A DNA stretch of 8,475 bases, from assembly GCA_024276455.1 (NCBI GenBank), contig JAJRXE010000286.1:1-8475 (forward strand), read 5' to 3'. Numbering within the stretch: the stretch's first letter is position 1; each line of letters starts with the position of its first letter. Shown one piece after another: positions 7,163-8,475 of the stretch. A program made the position numbers and the translations under genes. The notes beneath the pieces were generated by a model. The model worked only from the letters and a program-made list of their open reading frames with translations, did not search any database and had not been told where the DNA came from. Source of the stretch: Calditrichota bacterium (GTDB lineage: Bacteria; Calditrichota; Calditrichia; RBG-13-44-9).

Positions 7163-8416
7163 CACATCAAATTCATCGTTCTCGTCCACAAATTTCATCA
7201 GATTCAGCGAGGCCAGATTGCAGGCGGTATTGTCCAGAAACATGTATTCCGAACAGGGGTTCGAGGCGTTAATCCGTCCGGAGTTCGGACAGGTGTGCCA
7301 GTCGTTAATGGTGGTGTCGTATTGAATGCCAGGATCACCGCAAATGTGGGTGGCTTCGGCAATTTGGCGCATAATGTCGCGGGCACGGTAGGTGTCCATG
7401 GAGCGACCGTCGGTCACGGCCCGGGTTACCCATTCCCGGTCTTCCTCCACGGCCCGCATAAATTCGTCGGTGACCCGGACGCTGTGGTTGGCATTCTGGA
7501 AGAAAACCGAACTGTACGCTTCTCCGTTCAGGGAACCGTCGTAGCCGGCATCAATCAGCGCCCAGGCTTTCTTCTCTTCGTTCGCCTTGGAATTGATGAA
7601 TTCCACAATATCGGGGTGGTCCACATTCAGGATGACCATTTTCGCTGCCCGACGGGTTTTTCCCCCGGATTTGATTACGCCGGCAAAGGCATCGAATCCT
7701 TTCATGAACGACACCGGCCCGGAAGCCACCCCTCCGCCGGAAATGGATTCTTTTGAGGAGCGTAAGCTGGAAAAGTTTGTCCCCGTCCCCGATCCGTATT
7801 TGAACAACATCCCTTCAATTTTAGCCAGACCGAGGATGCTCTCCATATTGTCTTCCACACTGTTGATGAAGCAGGCGGAGCACTGGGGATGTTCTTCCAC
7901 GCCTACATTGAACCAAACCGGGCTATTAAAGGCGGCATACTGATTTACCAGCAGCGCAGTGAGCTCTTTGTAATAAACTTCCGCGTCTTCTTCGCTGGCA
8001 AAATAACCATCCTTCTTCCCCCAATTTGTGATGGTTCGCGAGACCCGGTCAATGAGTTGCTTGACGCTGGTTTCTCGTTCCGGAGTCCCCACCTTGCCGT
8101 GGAAATATTTGCTAACCACCACGTTGGTGGCTAACTGGCTCCAGAAAGCCGGAACTTCCACATCGGTTTGCTTGAAAATGGCTTCGCCCTTCTCGTTGGT
8201 GATTACGGCGTCGCGCCGTTCCCACTCAATCTCGTCAAAAGGATGGGTTTCCGGATGCGAGAAATAGTGCTGGAACTTCATGCGAAATTTTACCTCCCCG
8301 GGTTCCTCCGCCACCTCCTTCGCTTCCTCCTGCTCAAGTGGCTCCTCGGGTAAATCCAGTGGTAACAATATCTCCTCCTTGCCGCCCACCCCTGGTTTTC
8401 TTTTTCTCCCTGACAT
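7160..8416 (-). CDS. nrdJ: Vitamin B12-dependent class II ribonucleotide reductase, N-terminal part
   Basis: The upstream 418-residue part of adenosylcobalamin-dependent NrdJ, which reduces ribonucleotides to deoxyribonucleotides using a cobalamin-generated thiyl radical. It carries the reducing cysteine C182 (CSACF), the finger-loop NPCSE with N386, radical-site C388 and E390, and the second redox cysteine C399 (TACN). The 11-residue C388-C399 spacing matches the known class II enzyme of Thermotoga. The conserved fold begins around residue 44; before it is a basic start (MSGRKRKPG) and a Glu/Pro-rich acidic stretch (about 13-41). No ATP-cone is apparent. ATG 8416 is supported by GGAGGT 7 nt upstream. 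The frame ends at TAA 7160-7162 in the middle of the barrel, so this product alone should be inactive unless it pairs with the downstream part. Confidence 0.92.
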   Translation of the reverse strand: MSGRKRKPGVGGKEEILLPLDLPEEPLEQEEAKEVAEEPGEVKFRMKFQHYFSHPETHPFDEIEWERRDAVITNEKGEAIFKQTDVEVPAFWSQLATNVVVSKYFHGKVGTPERETSVKQLIDRVSRTITNWGKKDGYFASEEDAEVYYKELTALLVNQYAAFNSPVWFNVGVEEHPQCSACFINSVEDNMESILGLAKIEGMLFKYGSGTGTNFSSLRSSKESISGGGVASGPVSFMKGFDAFAGVIKSGGKTRRAAKMVILNVDHPDIVEFINSKANEEKKAWALIDAGYDGSLNGEAYSSVFFQNANHSVRVTDEFMRAVEEDREWVTRAVTDGRSMDTYRARDIMRQIAEATHICGDPGIQYDTTINDWHTCPNSGRINASNPCSEYMFLDNTACNLASLNLMKFVDENDEFDV

Positions 8417-8423
8417 TACACAG

Positions 8424-8429
8424 ACCTCC
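8424..8429 (-). promoter_or_regulatory. Ribosome binding site of nrdJ
   Basis: On the - strand, GGAGGT lies 7 nt before ATG 8416, the strongest Shine-Dalgarno match in the window. The remaining bases to the window end (8430-8475) are AT-rich with a possible -10 (TATACA, 8468-8463), but the matching -35 would lie outside. I see no NrdR box or cobalamin riboswitch in the few bases available. Confidence 0.75.
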
Positions 8430-8475
8430 AGTAGTTTAAGATACGCCCCTCAAAAAAACATTTGTATAAGATAAA

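Noticed and set aside
7100..7220. Intein or inserted element as the cause of the nrdJ interruption
   Set aside because: There is no inserted block, splice-junction motif or duplication; only one stop codon separates the two parts.
6512..7756. A 414-codon open frame on the + strand opposite nrdJ
   Set aside because: It is antisense to a clearly conserved gene, spans the internal stop region, has no family-like motif and its composition looks like mirrored codon bias of the real frame.

Overview
This is an 8.5 kb bacterial chromosomal window with ordinary-looking gene density and about even GC. It has AT-rich intergenic regions and E. coli-like sigma-70 promoter candidates. No tRNA, rRNA, mobile element or CRISPR array is visible. 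The gene set does not fix the taxon. A secreted toast-rack-like protein beside an ECF sigma factor, a stand-alone REC-histidine kinase and a B12-dependent, zinc-ribbon class II ribonucleotide reductase (RNR) would suit an FCB-type lineage such as Calditrichota or Ignavibacteria. That placement is a low-confidence inference.

Layout. (1) 91-2419, + strand: a tight three-gene run encoding a YycJ/WalJ-type metallo-beta-lactamase-fold hydrolase, a YrbG-type sodium/calcium exchanger and a small HD-domain phosphohydrolase. (2) 2435-3646, - strand: a soluble REC-HisKA-HATPase signalling protein, convergent with the HD gene, with a terminator candidate over its stop codon. (3) 3647-3880: a divergent AT-rich control region with one good promoter candidate on each strand. 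(4) 3881-5343, + strand: an ECF sigma factor and, 2 bp after its stop, a secreted beta-repeat protein resembling the toast-rack/LiaF-like family. (5) 5344-5545: a convergent spacer with a strong, probably bidirectional terminator. (6) 5546-8416, - strand: a class II RNR (NrdJ) reading frame cut in two by one in-frame TAA.

How the genes may work together. The kinase and the sigma factor share a divergent control region and may belong to one signalling locus, with the secreted protein as the sigma factor's co-transcribed partner or target. No anti-sigma factor is visible. The RNR makes deoxynucleotides without needing oxygen and is a separate unit with its own strong ribosome binding site.

Main point of interest. 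The NrdJ frame is intact in sequence and family motifs on both sides of the TAA at 7160-7162, with no frameshift. The stop separates the radical-site finger loop from the rest of the catalytic barrel. It may be a sequencing or assembly error, a recent nonsense mutation, a genuine two-subunit split enzyme, or readthrough. The sequence alone cannot decide. Nothing else here clearly amounts to an undescribed system.
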